Assembly: GCF_938045465.1 (NCBI RefSeq)
Contig: NZ_CALIBF010000142.1
Coordinates: 1-13,846 of the forward strand
Direction of reading: 5' to 3'
DNA: 13,846 nt
From: an uncultured Campylobacter sp.
GTDB lineage: Bacteria; Campylobacterota; Campylobacteria; Campylobacterales; Campylobacteraceae
Position numbers and translations under genes: made by a program. Below, piece by piece: positions 1-6,602 of this stretch (its first letter is position 1; the number at the start of each line of letters is the position of its first letter). Under the pieces are notes generated by a model. The model was not told the DNA's origin. It ran no database searches and worked only from the letters and a program-made list of their open reading frames with translations.

Positions 1-5
1 AAATT

Positions 6-794
6 TTATTCAACCAAGAATTCCTTCTTATCGATCGTGCCATGATAAAAAATCCCGAGCGTATCATCAAAGGTCTTATCCAAAAATCCATCTTTTTTTA
101 GTCCTGCTAAAGATGTATTGATTAGCTCTAGCAGCGCATTATTGCCCTTCTGCACGGCGATTGCGTTGTAAGTTTGCTTACCTAGACCATCCAAAGCAAC
201 CTGCGTTTTATTATCGATGATCGCGTATGCGTGCAGGATTAGGTTATCATCGACATGCACGGCGTTTTTCGCCCTTTTGAAAGCGCGGTAACATTTAGCC
301 GAACTGGCGCAAAAGTTTAAATTCTTTCTAAAGCCCGCTTTGCGTAAGAAATTGTGAATAGGAGAGTGTTTGATGACGAAAATCCTCTTTTTGCGCAGCT
401 GATCGAAGCTCGTGATATTTTCGTCTTTTTTGGCTAGCACACCTACCTGTACCTTAAAATAAGGCTCCGAAAAATCTACTTTTTTCGCTCGCGTGGGCGT
501 AGGAGTAAAGGTCGCAATCACCATATCCGCTTCATTGCGCTGTAAAGCGCTAATGCGTCTTGAAGCCGTGATCGGGATAAATTTTACCTTGCCGGGATTA
601 TCGCCGAAAATCTCCTTACCGAGCTTTTCGCCAAGAGCAATCTCAAATCCCCTATATTTGCCGTCTACGAGCGCACTAAACGGCGGCTGATCGTTATATA
701 CACCTATGCGAACGAGCCTATCCTTTTTGATCTGATCCAAAGAATTTGCAGATAGAAAACCAAGTAGTAGAGCCGCCAAAACAAATACTTTCAT
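6..794 (-). CDS. Periplasmic solute-binding protein of an amino-acid-type ABC transporter (family 3 / PEB1-like)
   Basis: The 262-residue protein starts with a signal peptide (hydrophobic core about residues 3-14, likely cut near Ala16-Ser18). It has no lipobox cysteine, so the mature protein should be free in the periplasm. Family-3 signatures are visible: an NDQPPFS strand-loop at 34-40, GFEIALGEKLGKEIFG at 49-64, and TFTPTPTRAKKVDFSEPY at 95-112, whose Arg102 corresponds to the residue that usually holds the ligand carboxylate. VDDN at 181-184 supplies the usual acidic residue for the ligand amine. The lobe-2 loop that is normally a G-x-x-GTT type is KHSPI (142-146) here, and Cys162 and Cys168 could form a disulfide. 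The ligand may therefore not be a standard amino acid. No permease or ATPase gene is adjacent, so it is an orphan here. An AAGGGGAG ribosome binding site lies just upstream of the ATG. The family call is firm; the substrate is unknown. Confidence 0.88.
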   Translation of the reverse strand: MKVFVLAALLLGFLSANSLDQIKKDRLVRIGVYNDQPPFSALVDGKYRGFEIALGEKLGKEIFGDNPGKVKFIPITASRRISALQRNEADMVIATFTPTPTRAKKVDFSEPYFKVQVGVLAKKDENITSFDQLRKKRIFVIKHSPIHNFLRKAGFRKNLNFCASSAKCYRAFKRAKNAVHVDDNLILHAYAIIDNKTQVALDGLGKQTYNAIAVQKGNNALLELINTSLAGLKKDGFLDKTFDDTLGIFYHGTIDKKEFLVE

Positions 795-824
795 TTGCTC
801 CCCTTTTAGTTGAAATAAGGCGCA

Positions 825-846
825 ATTATAATAAAAAGAAATTATA
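825..846 (-). promoter_or_regulatory. Probable sigma-70 promoter(s) of the solute-binding protein gene
   Basis: Read on the minus strand there are two perfect TATAAT -10 hexamers, at 846-841 and 830-825, about 16 bases apart and 31-52 bases before the start codon. No recognisable -35 box precedes either, which is normal for Campylobacter sigma-70 promoters. Which of the two is used cannot be decided from sequence. Confidence 0.55.
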
Positions 847-1137
847 GCCAGCTAAAATTCTGCGATTTATGGCGCATTTTCATCGAAATTTATGAAAAGA
901 TAAAATTTGCGGAGAAATTTTATGTCCAATTTACAAACGAAATCTCATAAAAAACTTGCACGAGCGAAATAAGGCGTTTTTAATTAAATTTATAAACAAA
1001 ATTTTACGGATGGATTTCACGTTAGAAAACCTTAGCGAAATTTGCGATATTCTTAAAAGTAAACGGCGAAATTCTACGCAGATTTAGCGTCTAATTGCGA
1101 ATTTAGCTAAGGGGCAAAATTTAGCACTGCATCAATC

Positions 1138-1167
1138 GCGAAAAAGCCCAAGCTCTTAAAATTTCGC
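1138..1167 (-). terminator. Possible terminator of the nifS-nifU operon
   Basis: On the minus-strand RNA, AAGAGC (1157-1152) can pair with GCUUUU (1147-1142) around a UUGG loop, with one G-U pair, and runs into a short U tract. An outer GCGAAA / UUUCGC pairing (1167-1162 with 1143-1138) competes with the base of this stem. The position, 40-70 bases after the nifU stop, is right, but the stem is short. Confidence 0.35.
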
Positions 1168-1206
1168 TAAAAACTATGCCAAGATGCAAACCGTAGCAGT
1201 ATAGCC

Positions 1207-2208
1207 CTAGATCGGCATTACGCGGATGTTCGGGCTAAGGTTTTCTTGCAAAACATTTTCGATCGCGTATAATGTGCCGCTCGCACCACTGGCGCAGCCG
1301 CTACAAGCGCCTAGGTAGCGGATGTAGATATCGGTTTTGCCGTCGTCTGCGGGCCTGATGTCGATGACGTCGAGATTGCCGCCGTCCATCTGAAGCATCG
1401 GACGAATATCCTCGTCAAGCACCCCTTCGACCGCTTTAAATTTACCGATCAAATTTAACTGCTCAAAGCTCATCTCCGCTCCCGCTTTCGCGCTAGTAGC
1501 GGCACTCGCCTCGGCTTGAGCTTGAAGCCTCTCTCGCTCCATCTCCTCTCTGGTTTGCTTTAAAATATCGACCAGATAGTAGTCCTTCTCCTCGTGTCCG
1601 CCCGGGCGCACGCAGGATTTGCAAAACGCACCCGCTTTAGTGTATTGCGTGATCTCTTCGACCGTATGAAGATCGTTTAATCGGATCACCTCTTTGATCG
1701 TGCCGAGGCTCACGCGCGCGCAGTCGCACACGATGATCTCGTCCTCGAAATGCGCGGGATCGACGCCCTTATAATTCGCCGCAGCCTGCTTGATGACGTC
1801 GTATGCCATGACCGAGCAGTGCATCTTTTGCGGTGGCACGGCGGGCTCATCTGGAGTATCGCGCATCGCGTGCTCTACGTCTAAATTTGTAATCTTCACC
1901 GCTTGATCGACCGTCTTTCCGATGCAAAGCTCAGCCATCGTATCCGAACTCGCAATCGCCGTGCCGCAGCCGAAGCTTTTAAATTTAGCGTCCAAAATTC
2001 TATCAGTCTTAGGATCAATCAGCCAATATAGCCGCACCGCATCGCCGCAGCTCTCGGCGCCGAAGTCCGCGACCACGAGCTTGCCGCCCCTAGCCTTCGC
2101 CTCCTCCTCGGTGATCTCGCCCATATAGCGAGGATTATTCATACGTTCCTGCACTTTTTGCGAGTACTGCTCCCAGATCGAGCCGTTTATTAAACTATTT
2201 TTTGCCAT
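1207..2208 (-). CDS. nifU: NifU-type iron-sulfur cluster scaffold protein (three-domain form)
   Basis: This is the scaffold on which [2Fe-2S] and [4Fe-4S] clusters are built from sulfur delivered by NifS, acting in the cytoplasm. The 333 residues contain all three NifU modules. The IscU-like domain (about 1-135) has scaffold cysteines Cys54, Cys81 and Cys131, with Asp56 two residues after the first. The central BFD-like domain has permanent-cluster cysteines Cys161, Cys163, Cys196 and Cys199. The C-terminal Nfu domain (about 250-333) has a CSGC motif at 302-305. An Ala/Glu-rich linker (about 220-245) joins the last two domains. The gene begins 10 bases after the nifS stop, with an AAAGGA ribosome binding site that overlaps the end of nifS, so the pair is one operon. 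Campylobacter and Helicobacter use this NIF pair as their general iron-sulfur system, so it does not imply nitrogen fixation. Confidence 0.96.
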   Translation of the reverse strand: MAKNSLINGSIWEQYSQKVQERMNNPRYMGEITEEEAKARGGKLVVADFGAESCGDAVRLYWLIDPKTDRILDAKFKSFGCGTAIASSDTMAELCIGKTVDQAVKITNLDVEHAMRDTPDEPAVPPQKMHCSVMAYDVIKQAAANYKGVDPAHFEDEIIVCDCARVSLGTIKEVIRLNDLHTVEEITQYTKAGAFCKSCVRPGGHEEKDYYLVDILKQTREEMERERLQAQAEASAATSAKAGAEMSFEQLNLIGKFKAVEGVLDEDIRPMLQMDGGNLDVIDIRPADDGKTDIYIRYLGACSGCASGASGTLYAIENVLQENLSPNIRVMPI

Positions 2209-2218
2209 TTTTTATCCT

Positions 2219-3412
2219 TTATTTCTTCTCATAACCTTGCGGCGCGTAAGCAAACGTGCTTGAAATCCCGCGCAGACGAGCGATAGCTTTACCTATATGT
2301 TCGATCGCGTAATCGATCTCCGCCTCCGTCGTAAAGCGCGACAGCGAAAGCCTTAGCGCCGTATGCGCCAGCTCCTTATCTGCGCCGATCGCTTCCATTA
2401 TCGGGTTATTCTCAAGCGCCTCGCTCGCACATGCAGAGCCAGTAGAAGCGGCTATGCCCGCTTTATTTAGATCCCACAGCATCGCCTCTCCCTCGACGCC
2501 TTGGATCGAGGCGAGGATGGTATTTGGCACGCGAATGCTGCGATCACCCACGACGCTGACGTTTGAAATTTGCAAAAGCGCATCCTCCAGCTTATCGCGA
2601 AGTCTACTTACCTGAGTGCGCTCAAAATCTATAAATTTATTCGCTAGCTCCAAGGCTTTGCCGAGCCCCACGATGCCCGCGACATTTAGCGTGCCGCTAC
2701 GGCGCCCGCCCATCTGCTCGCCGCCGTGAAGCAAGCTCGTAAGCGGCTTGCTATCTTTAATATAGAGTGCGCCGACGCCCTTTGGAGCGTGAAATTTATG
2801 CCCCGAAAGGCTTAAAAAATCCACGTCCGCATCGCGCACGTTCACCTTTATCTTACCTATCGCTTGCACCGCGTCGGCATGATATAGCGCGCCATGCTCG
2901 TGTGCGATTTGTGCGATTTTTTTTACGGGGAAGATCGTGCCGGTTTCGTTATTTGCCCACATCACGCTAACGAGCGCAGTTTTGTCGTCGATCTTTTCGC
3001 TAAGCTCGTCAAGATCGATTAGTCCGTTTTTATCGACGCCGAGGCGCGTGATCTTTACGCCGCAAATTTTTTCTAAAAAAGCACAGGTCGCGCTGATTGC
3101 GGGGTGCTCGACGGAGCTTATGACGATATTATCCTTCTCGCCGGTTAGAATTTTATCGTAGTAAATTCCTTTTAAAACCCAGTTGTTGCTCTCAGTCGCA
3201 CAGCTCGTGATGACTATATCGTCCGCATCCGCAGCGCCGAGTCCCGCATAGAGCCTATCCATCGCAGTTCTTAGAGCAGGGTGGGTCTCGCTGCCGAAGT
3301 TGTGAAGGGAGTTTGGATTGCCGTATTTATCGCAAAAAAACGGCTTCATCTCCTCAAAAACTTCGGGATCGACCATAGTAGTGGCGTTATTATCTAAATA
3401 AACGCGCTGCAT
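2219..3412 (-). CDS. nifS: Cysteine desulfurase, NifS/IscS family
   Basis: This PLP-dependent enzyme converts cysteine to alanine and passes the persulfide sulfur to NifU, the next gene in the operon. At 397 residues it has the normal length. Visible motifs are YLDNNATT at 5-12, the PLP-stacking histidine in VEHPA (His103), the PLP-side HADAVQ (178-183), the Schiff-base lysine in SGHKFHAPKG (Lys206), and the persulfide-forming cysteine in STGSACAS (Cys328). The STGSACAS loop with no insertion fits the group I (NifS/IscS) type rather than SufS. The start codon follows an AAAGGA ribosome binding site. A 111-base gap separates it from folE upstream on the same strand. That gap holds a plausible promoter and a perfect inverted repeat, so the operon can be controlled separately from folE. 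Confidence 0.96.
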   Translation of the reverse strand: MQRVYLDNNATTMVDPEVFEEMKPFFCDKYGNPNSLHNFGSETHPALRTAMDRLYAGLGAADADDIVITSCATESNNWVLKGIYYDKILTGEKDNIVISSVEHPAISATCAFLEKICGVKITRLGVDKNGLIDLDELSEKIDDKTALVSVMWANNETGTIFPVKKIAQIAHEHGALYHADAVQAIGKIKVNVRDADVDFLSLSGHKFHAPKGVGALYIKDSKPLTSLLHGGEQMGGRRSGTLNVAGIVGLGKALELANKFIDFERTQVSRLRDKLEDALLQISNVSVVGDRSIRVPNTILASIQGVEGEAMLWDLNKAGIAASTGSACASEALENNPIMEAIGADKELAHTALRLSLSRFTTEAEIDYAIEHIGKAIARLRGISSTFAYAPQGYEKK

Positions 3413-3430
3413 AAAATTCCTTTCTAAAAT

Positions 3431-3453
3431 TTGTCTGAAATTTAATCAGACAA
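3431..3453. promoter_or_regulatory. Perfect 8-bp inverted repeat in the nifS leader (candidate operator or RNA hairpin)
   Basis: TTGTCTGA (3431-3438) and TCAGACAA (3446-3453) are exact reverse complements separated by AATTTAA. The element lies 19 bases before the nifS start codon, immediately ahead of the ribosome binding site and about 20-40 bases downstream of the likely transcription start. The geometry fits a dimeric repressor site. In RNA it would be an 8-bp stem with a 7-base loop that could affect translation. No regulator can be named from sequence alone. Confidence 0.5.
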
Positions 3454-3479
3454 TTTCGCTCTTTTATCAATTTCGCACG

Positions 3480-3487
3480 ATAATATA
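3480..3487 (-). promoter_or_regulatory. Probable -10 element of the nifS-nifU operon
   Basis: The minus strand reads TATATTAT here, giving overlapping -10 candidates (TATATT and TATTAT). It is preceded by A/T-rich DNA and has no clear -35 box. Transcription would start near 3474, leaving a leader of about 60 bases that contains the inverted repeat at 3431-3453. Confidence 0.4.
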
Positions 3488-3523
3488 ACATAATTGCTAA
3501 ATTTTTCTTTAACGCTTACCGTT

Positions 3524-4108
3524 TTAAAAACCAAAAGTTTTCGGAGAATTTATTAGATCGAAAAATTCCTTGCGCGTGTCGTTTCGGCTGATAAAAAGCC
3601 CCCGCAGTGCCGACGTAGTTGTGGTCGAGTTGATCTTTTGCACGCCGCGCATCTCCATGCACATGTGCCGCGCTTGAAGCACCACGCCCACGCCGAGCGG
3701 ATGGATCACCTCTTGGATTGCGCTTGCGATCTGCTCGGTAAGCTGCTCTTGGATCTGCAGCCTGCGCGCAAAAATATTTACCATACGCGGAATTTTGCTA
3801 AGCCCTACGACCTTTTTGTTCGGGATATACGCGACGTGCGCGCGCCCTATAATCGGCAGCAGATGGTGCTCGCAGAGGCTATAAAATTCTATATCTTTTA
3901 TCAAAACCATCTCATTGTTGCTGCTCTCAAACAGCGCGTCGTTTAAAATTTCTTTTGGATCCAGCTCGTAGCCGCTAGTCAGAAACTCATAGGCTTTAGC
4001 CACGCGCTCGGGCGTCTTTGCAAGCCCATCGCGCTTCGGATCCTCGCCTAAAATTTCAAGCATCTGCGACACGCAGCTTTCAAATTTCGCTCGGCTCTTT
4101 TCGTCCAT
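3524..4108 (-). CDS. folE: GTP cyclohydrolase I
   Basis: The enzyme converts GTP to 7,8-dihydroneopterin triphosphate, the first step of tetrahydrofolate (and in some bacteria queuosine) synthesis, as a cytoplasmic decamer. From the ATG at 4108 the protein is 194 residues, close to the usual Campylobacter length. Zinc ligands are Cys79 and His82 in SLCEHH, and Cys150 in ARHMCMEMRG. His81 matches the catalytic histidine. VGLSKIPR (101-108), RLQIQEQLTEQI (116-127) and NSTTTTSALRG (160-170) are family signatures. The frame extends to a TTG at 4132, but nothing like a ribosome binding site precedes that codon. An AAGGA lies ahead of the ATG, although its spacing of about 10 bases is slightly long. 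No FolE-type neighbours are present; nifS follows on the same strand after 111 bases. Confidence 0.96.
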   Translation of the reverse strand: MDEKSRAKFESCVSQMLEILGEDPKRDGLAKTPERVAKAYEFLTSGYELDPKEILNDALFESSNNEMVLIKDIEFYSLCEHHLLPIIGRAHVAYIPNKKVVGLSKIPRMVNIFARRLQIQEQLTEQIASAIQEVIHPLGVGVVLQARHMCMEMRGVQKINSTTTTSALRGLFISRNDTRKEFFDLINSPKTFGF

Positions 4109-4206
4109 TTTTAGCAATTCCTTAAAAATCAATGCGCGATATTACTCAAAAACGCCTTTTATAACGCTGATAAATTTTAAAATTCCGCGCGAAATTTTAT
4201 CAATCT

Positions 4207-4230
4207 CATTATGTTAATGATAATATATTT
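4207..4230 (+). promoter_or_regulatory. Candidate Fur box overlapping the -10 region of the siderophore receptor promoter
   Basis: The run GTTAAT-GATAAT (4213-4224) gives two consecutive hexamers matching the Fur half-site GATAAT at 5 of 6 and 6 of 6. ATTAT at 4208-4212 and ATAAT at 4220-4224 add dyad symmetry. The same bases supply a TAATAT -10 sequence, so bound Fur would block RNA polymerase. Iron-repressed control fits the downstream gene, a TonB-dependent receptor. The site also lies in the divergent region shared with folE, whose own promoter I cannot place confidently (candidate -10 hexamers at 4139-4144 and 4158-4163, minus strand). Confidence 0.45.
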
Positions 4231-4282
4231 AAATTTAAGAAATTTTTGTTTAAAATCCACCGTTTTGATAAGCTTTATCTAT

Positions 4283-4288
4283 AAGGAG
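4283..4288 (+). promoter_or_regulatory. Ribosome binding site that fixes the receptor start at 4296
   Basis: AAGGAG ends seven bases before ATG 4296. The in-frame TTG at 4290 lies only one base after it and cannot be the start. Confidence 0.8.
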
Positions 4289-4295
4289 TTTGGCG

Positions 4296-6446
4296 ATGAA
4301 ATTTAAGATGAGTTTTGGCGCGGCTTTGGCGCTTTTTTCTTTTGCTTGCGCCGAACAAAACGCCGCAACAAACTCCGCCTCGGGCGAAAACCTAGGCGAT
4401 ATCGAGGTCGTAGAATGGGCGAATAACGACGACGGCTACCGTGCCGTACGCAGCGAGATCGGCAAGACGACTAAGAGAATTTTAGAAATTCCGCAGACCG
4501 TAAATATCGTAACGCAGCAGCATCTAAAGGACAAAAAGCCAGAGACCCTAGCGGAATCGCTGCAAAACGTAAGCGGCATAAGCTATGCAAATACGACGGG
4601 AAATATTTTCGATGCGATCATCAAGCGTGGCTTCGGCGAGGGTCGCGACGGCTCGATTATGCGCAACGGCGTGCCGGGCGCCGTGATGCACAACTACAAT
4701 AAAACTATTCAATCCGTCGAGGTTCTAAAAGGACCCGCGAGCATGCTCTACGGCGCGCAGCAACCGGGTGGTGTCATAAACATGGTAACCAAAAAGCCGC
4801 AGTATGAGTTTGTAAATGAGCTTTGGGGCGGGCTAGGCAACCGCAACTATTGGGACGCGGGATTTGATACTACAGGGCCGATTGTAGATAGCGGCTTTGC
4901 GTATAGATTTATATTCGATTACTACGCGAAGGATTATTGGCGAAATTTCGGCGGTGTAAAAAACACGCTCTTTGCGCCGTCGCTTGCGTATCAAGGAGAC
5001 GATTATTCGATAAGCTTAGGCTACACCCATAGCCGCTCTACCGATCCGGTGGATCGCGGTGCGTTTTTAGTGCCGAGTACGGGTAAAATTTACGGCAGCG
5101 GCAAAGTCCGCTTCGACGAGCCGGTAAATAAACTACAAAGCAAACTCGATACGGTTGATTTCGGCTTTGAGAAGGAATTTAACGAGGATTGGATATTAAA
5201 AGGCGCCTATGCTTTCTCGCGCAGCAAGCACGAATACGGCTACGTCCGTCCGAACAATCCATTCACGCCCCAAGGCCTTACCGGCACGACGCGATCGTAT
5301 AACTACTACGATAATTTCATACACCGCACGCACGCAGCAAGCGTCACGCTAAATGGCAAATTTGAAATGGGCCCGCTTAAGCACGACGTCCTTTTCGGCA
5401 CGGATTACAAAAACTACTACAGATACCGCCCGGGCGCACTAAAAGGCACCGCAGGACGCATCAATATGCTTACCGGACAGACCGCTTCGGGCGCCGTCCT
5501 AACAAACGATAGAGAGCCAAAAATACAATATCAAAAGCTAAGAACGATAGGACTTTACATGCAAGATAATATAAATTTAACCGACGAGTTGATACTTTCT
5601 TTGGGCGTGCGTAGGGAATTTTACGATCAAGTAGCCAAACAAAGCTGGCAAGGACCGAACAGCACCGATCAGAAAAAGGCCGCTACGACCTATCAGGGCG
5701 GGCTTTTGTACCTGTTGAGCCCGCAGTGGTCGGTATATACTAACTACTCGCAAAGCTTCACGCCACAGATGTCCATAGGCGAGGCGATAGGCGGCGATCT
5801 AAAGCCGGAGGAAGGCAAATCCGTGGAGCTCGGCACTAAATTTCAAAACGATCGCGTCACTGCGGGCGCGGCGGTGTTTAATATCGATAAAAGAAACATC
5901 CTGCGAACGGTAAATAATATAAGTGAGACGATCGGCAAGGCTCGCTCGCGAGGATTTGAACTCGATATAAACGGGCGCGTGACGCAGGGGCTTAGCATGT
6001 CGGCAAGCTACGCATACACCAAAACGAGGGTGCGCGAGGACGACGGCGCTTTTGCGGTGCTAATCGGCAAACCGCTGGAAGCGACGCCAAAGCATCAAGC
6101 AAGCCTATTTGCCAACTACGATTTCGCGCATCTAGGCGCAAAGGGGCTTAGGCTGGGCGGCGGCGCGCGATACTTCGGTTCGTGGTACACCTACTATATG
6201 CGCACGAACCTACCGAGCGTGCCCGCAGGAACGGCATTTAAGCTGCCTCACGCCGTAGTTTATGACGCCTTCGTGAGCTACGATACTAAAATTTCGGGCT
6301 ATGATACGAATTTTTCGTTCAACGTCAAAAATTTGACCGACAAAAAATACTACACCTCATCCTCAACCGGCACGACTACGAGCGTGATACCTATTCAAAT
6401 GGGTTACGCGCGGCAGTTTATGTTTAACGTATCGGTAAAATTTTAG
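4296..6446 (+). CDS. TonB-dependent siderophore receptor (outer membrane)
   Basis: From ATG 4296 the protein has 716 residues. A signal peptide ends near Ala19 (A-C-A before Glu20; the Cys is not in a lipobox). DIEVVE at 35-40 resembles a TonB box. The plug domain (about 60-170) shows EIPQTVNIVTQ, LAESLQNVSGI, IIKRGFG, and the hallmark SVEVLKGPASMLYGAQQPGG stretch ending NMVTKKP. The rest has alternating aromatic and polar residues as in a 22-strand beta barrel, and the chain ends in Phe (NVSVKF), the usual outer-membrane assembly signal. It most resembles the ferrichrome/ferrioxamine-type (TIGR01783-like) receptors. There is no N-terminal STN signalling domain, so it probably does not control its own sigma factor. 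TonB, ExbB, ExbD, a periplasmic binding protein and an inner-membrane permease are all absent nearby, so those functions must come from elsewhere. A Fur-like site upstream and a 3' hairpin make it a single-gene unit. The exact ferri-siderophore is not predictable. Confidence 0.93.
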   Translation: MKFKMSFGAALALFSFACAEQNAATNSASGENLGDIEVVEWANNDDGYRAVRSEIGKTTKRILEIPQTVNIVTQQHLKDKKPETLAESLQNVSGISYANTTGNIFDAIIKRGFGEGRDGSIMRNGVPGAVMHNYNKTIQSVEVLKGPASMLYGAQQPGGVINMVTKKPQYEFVNELWGGLGNRNYWDAGFDTTGPIVDSGFAYRFIFDYYAKDYWRNFGGVKNTLFAPSLAYQGDDYSISLGYTHSRSTDPVDRGAFLVPSTGKIYGSGKVRFDEPVNKLQSKLDTVDFGFEKEFNEDWILKGAYAFSRSKHEYGYVRPNNPFTPQGLTGTTRSYNYYDNFIHRTHAASVTLNGKFEMGPLKHDVLFGTDYKNYYRYRPGALKGTAGRINMLTGQTASGAVLTNDREPKIQYQKLRTIGLYMQDNINLTDELILSLGVRREFYDQVAKQSWQGPNSTDQKKAATTYQGGLLYLLSPQWSVYTNYSQSFTPQMSIGEAIGGDLKPEEGKSVELGTKFQNDRVTAGAAVFNIDKRNILRTVNNISETIGKARSRGFELDINGRVTQGLSMSASYAYTKTRVREDDGAFAVLIGKPLEATPKHQASLFANYDFAHLGAKGLRLGGGARYFGSWYTYYMRTNLPSVPAGTAFKLPHAVVYDAFVSYDTKISGYDTNFSFNVKNLTDKKYYTSSSTGTTTSVIPIQMGYARQFMFNVSVKF

Positions 6447-6450
6447 CCTC

Positions 6451-6477
6451 AGCCCGCTTTAAATTTCAAGGCGGGCT
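6451..6477 (+). terminator. Terminator-like hairpin after the siderophore receptor
   Basis: AGCCCGC (6451-6457) pairs perfectly with GCGGGCT (6471-6477). A G-U pair and two T-A pairs extend the stem to 10 bp around a seven-base AAATTTC loop. It starts four bases after the receptor stop. The downstream tract is CTTAAAAATTTT rather than a clean U run, so termination may be imperfect. Confidence 0.7.
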
Positions 6478-6500
6478 CTTAAAAATTTTAAAATTTAAAA

Positions 6501-6523
6501 GCTGCGAGCCGCTTAGGCTCGGC
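6501..6523. terminator. Second hairpin between the receptor and tig
   Basis: CGAGCC (6505-6510) pairs with GGCTCG (6516-6521) around GCTTA. Outer GC/GC pairs (6501-6502 with 6522-6523) add two more across a two-base bulge. An AAATTTT tract follows. It could be a back-up terminator, or the remains of an end boundary of the receptor cassette. Confidence 0.45.
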
Positions 6524-6560
6524 AAATTTTAGGAATTTATACTTTAAATAAGAAATTTTT

Positions 6561-6569
6561 TGATATATT
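6561..6569 (+). promoter_or_regulatory. Probable extended -10 promoter of the tig operon
   Basis: TGATATATT matches the extended -10 form TGnTATAAT at all but one position of the hexamer. It is preceded by a T-rich run (AAATTTTTT), as is usual for Campylobacter sigma-70 promoters. The expected start near 6576 leaves a leader of about 27 bases with AAAGGA at 6592-6597 before ATG 6603. Confidence 0.5.
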
Positions 6570-6602
6570 ACGAGCTATTTTTAAATTTTCTAAAGGAATT
6601 TT

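Larger units (their letters stand above)
795..1206. other. 412-base non-coding stretch between nifU and the solute-binding protein gene
   Basis: I see no convincing gene here. The stretch holds a weak hairpin after nifU (1138-1167) and the solute-binding protein promoter (825-846). It also contains nine AAATTT words by my count, plus two AAATTC and one GAATTT. Two very short plus-strand reading frames exist (922-972 and 1010-1087). Only the first has a Shine-Dalgarno-like GGAG, and neither is supported as a gene. It is long for such a compact genome, so a small RNA or a decayed gene is possible but not shown. Confidence 0.6.

Noticed and set aside
1010..1087. 25-codon plus-strand frame starting MDFTLENLSE
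   Set aside because: It has no ribosome binding site or promoter and is too short to judge. It could be chance.
1207..3412. nifS-nifU as evidence of nitrogen fixation
   Set aside because: Campylobacter and Helicobacter use this pair for general iron-sulfur assembly, and no nitrogenase gene is present.
3638..3946. His-rich open frame of 102 codons on the plus strand
   Set aside because: It is antisense to folE. The histidines come from reverse-complemented FolE codons, not from a metal-binding protein.
4108..4132. Upstream TTG start for folE
   Set aside because: No ribosome binding site precedes it. The ATG at 4108 gives the normal family length.
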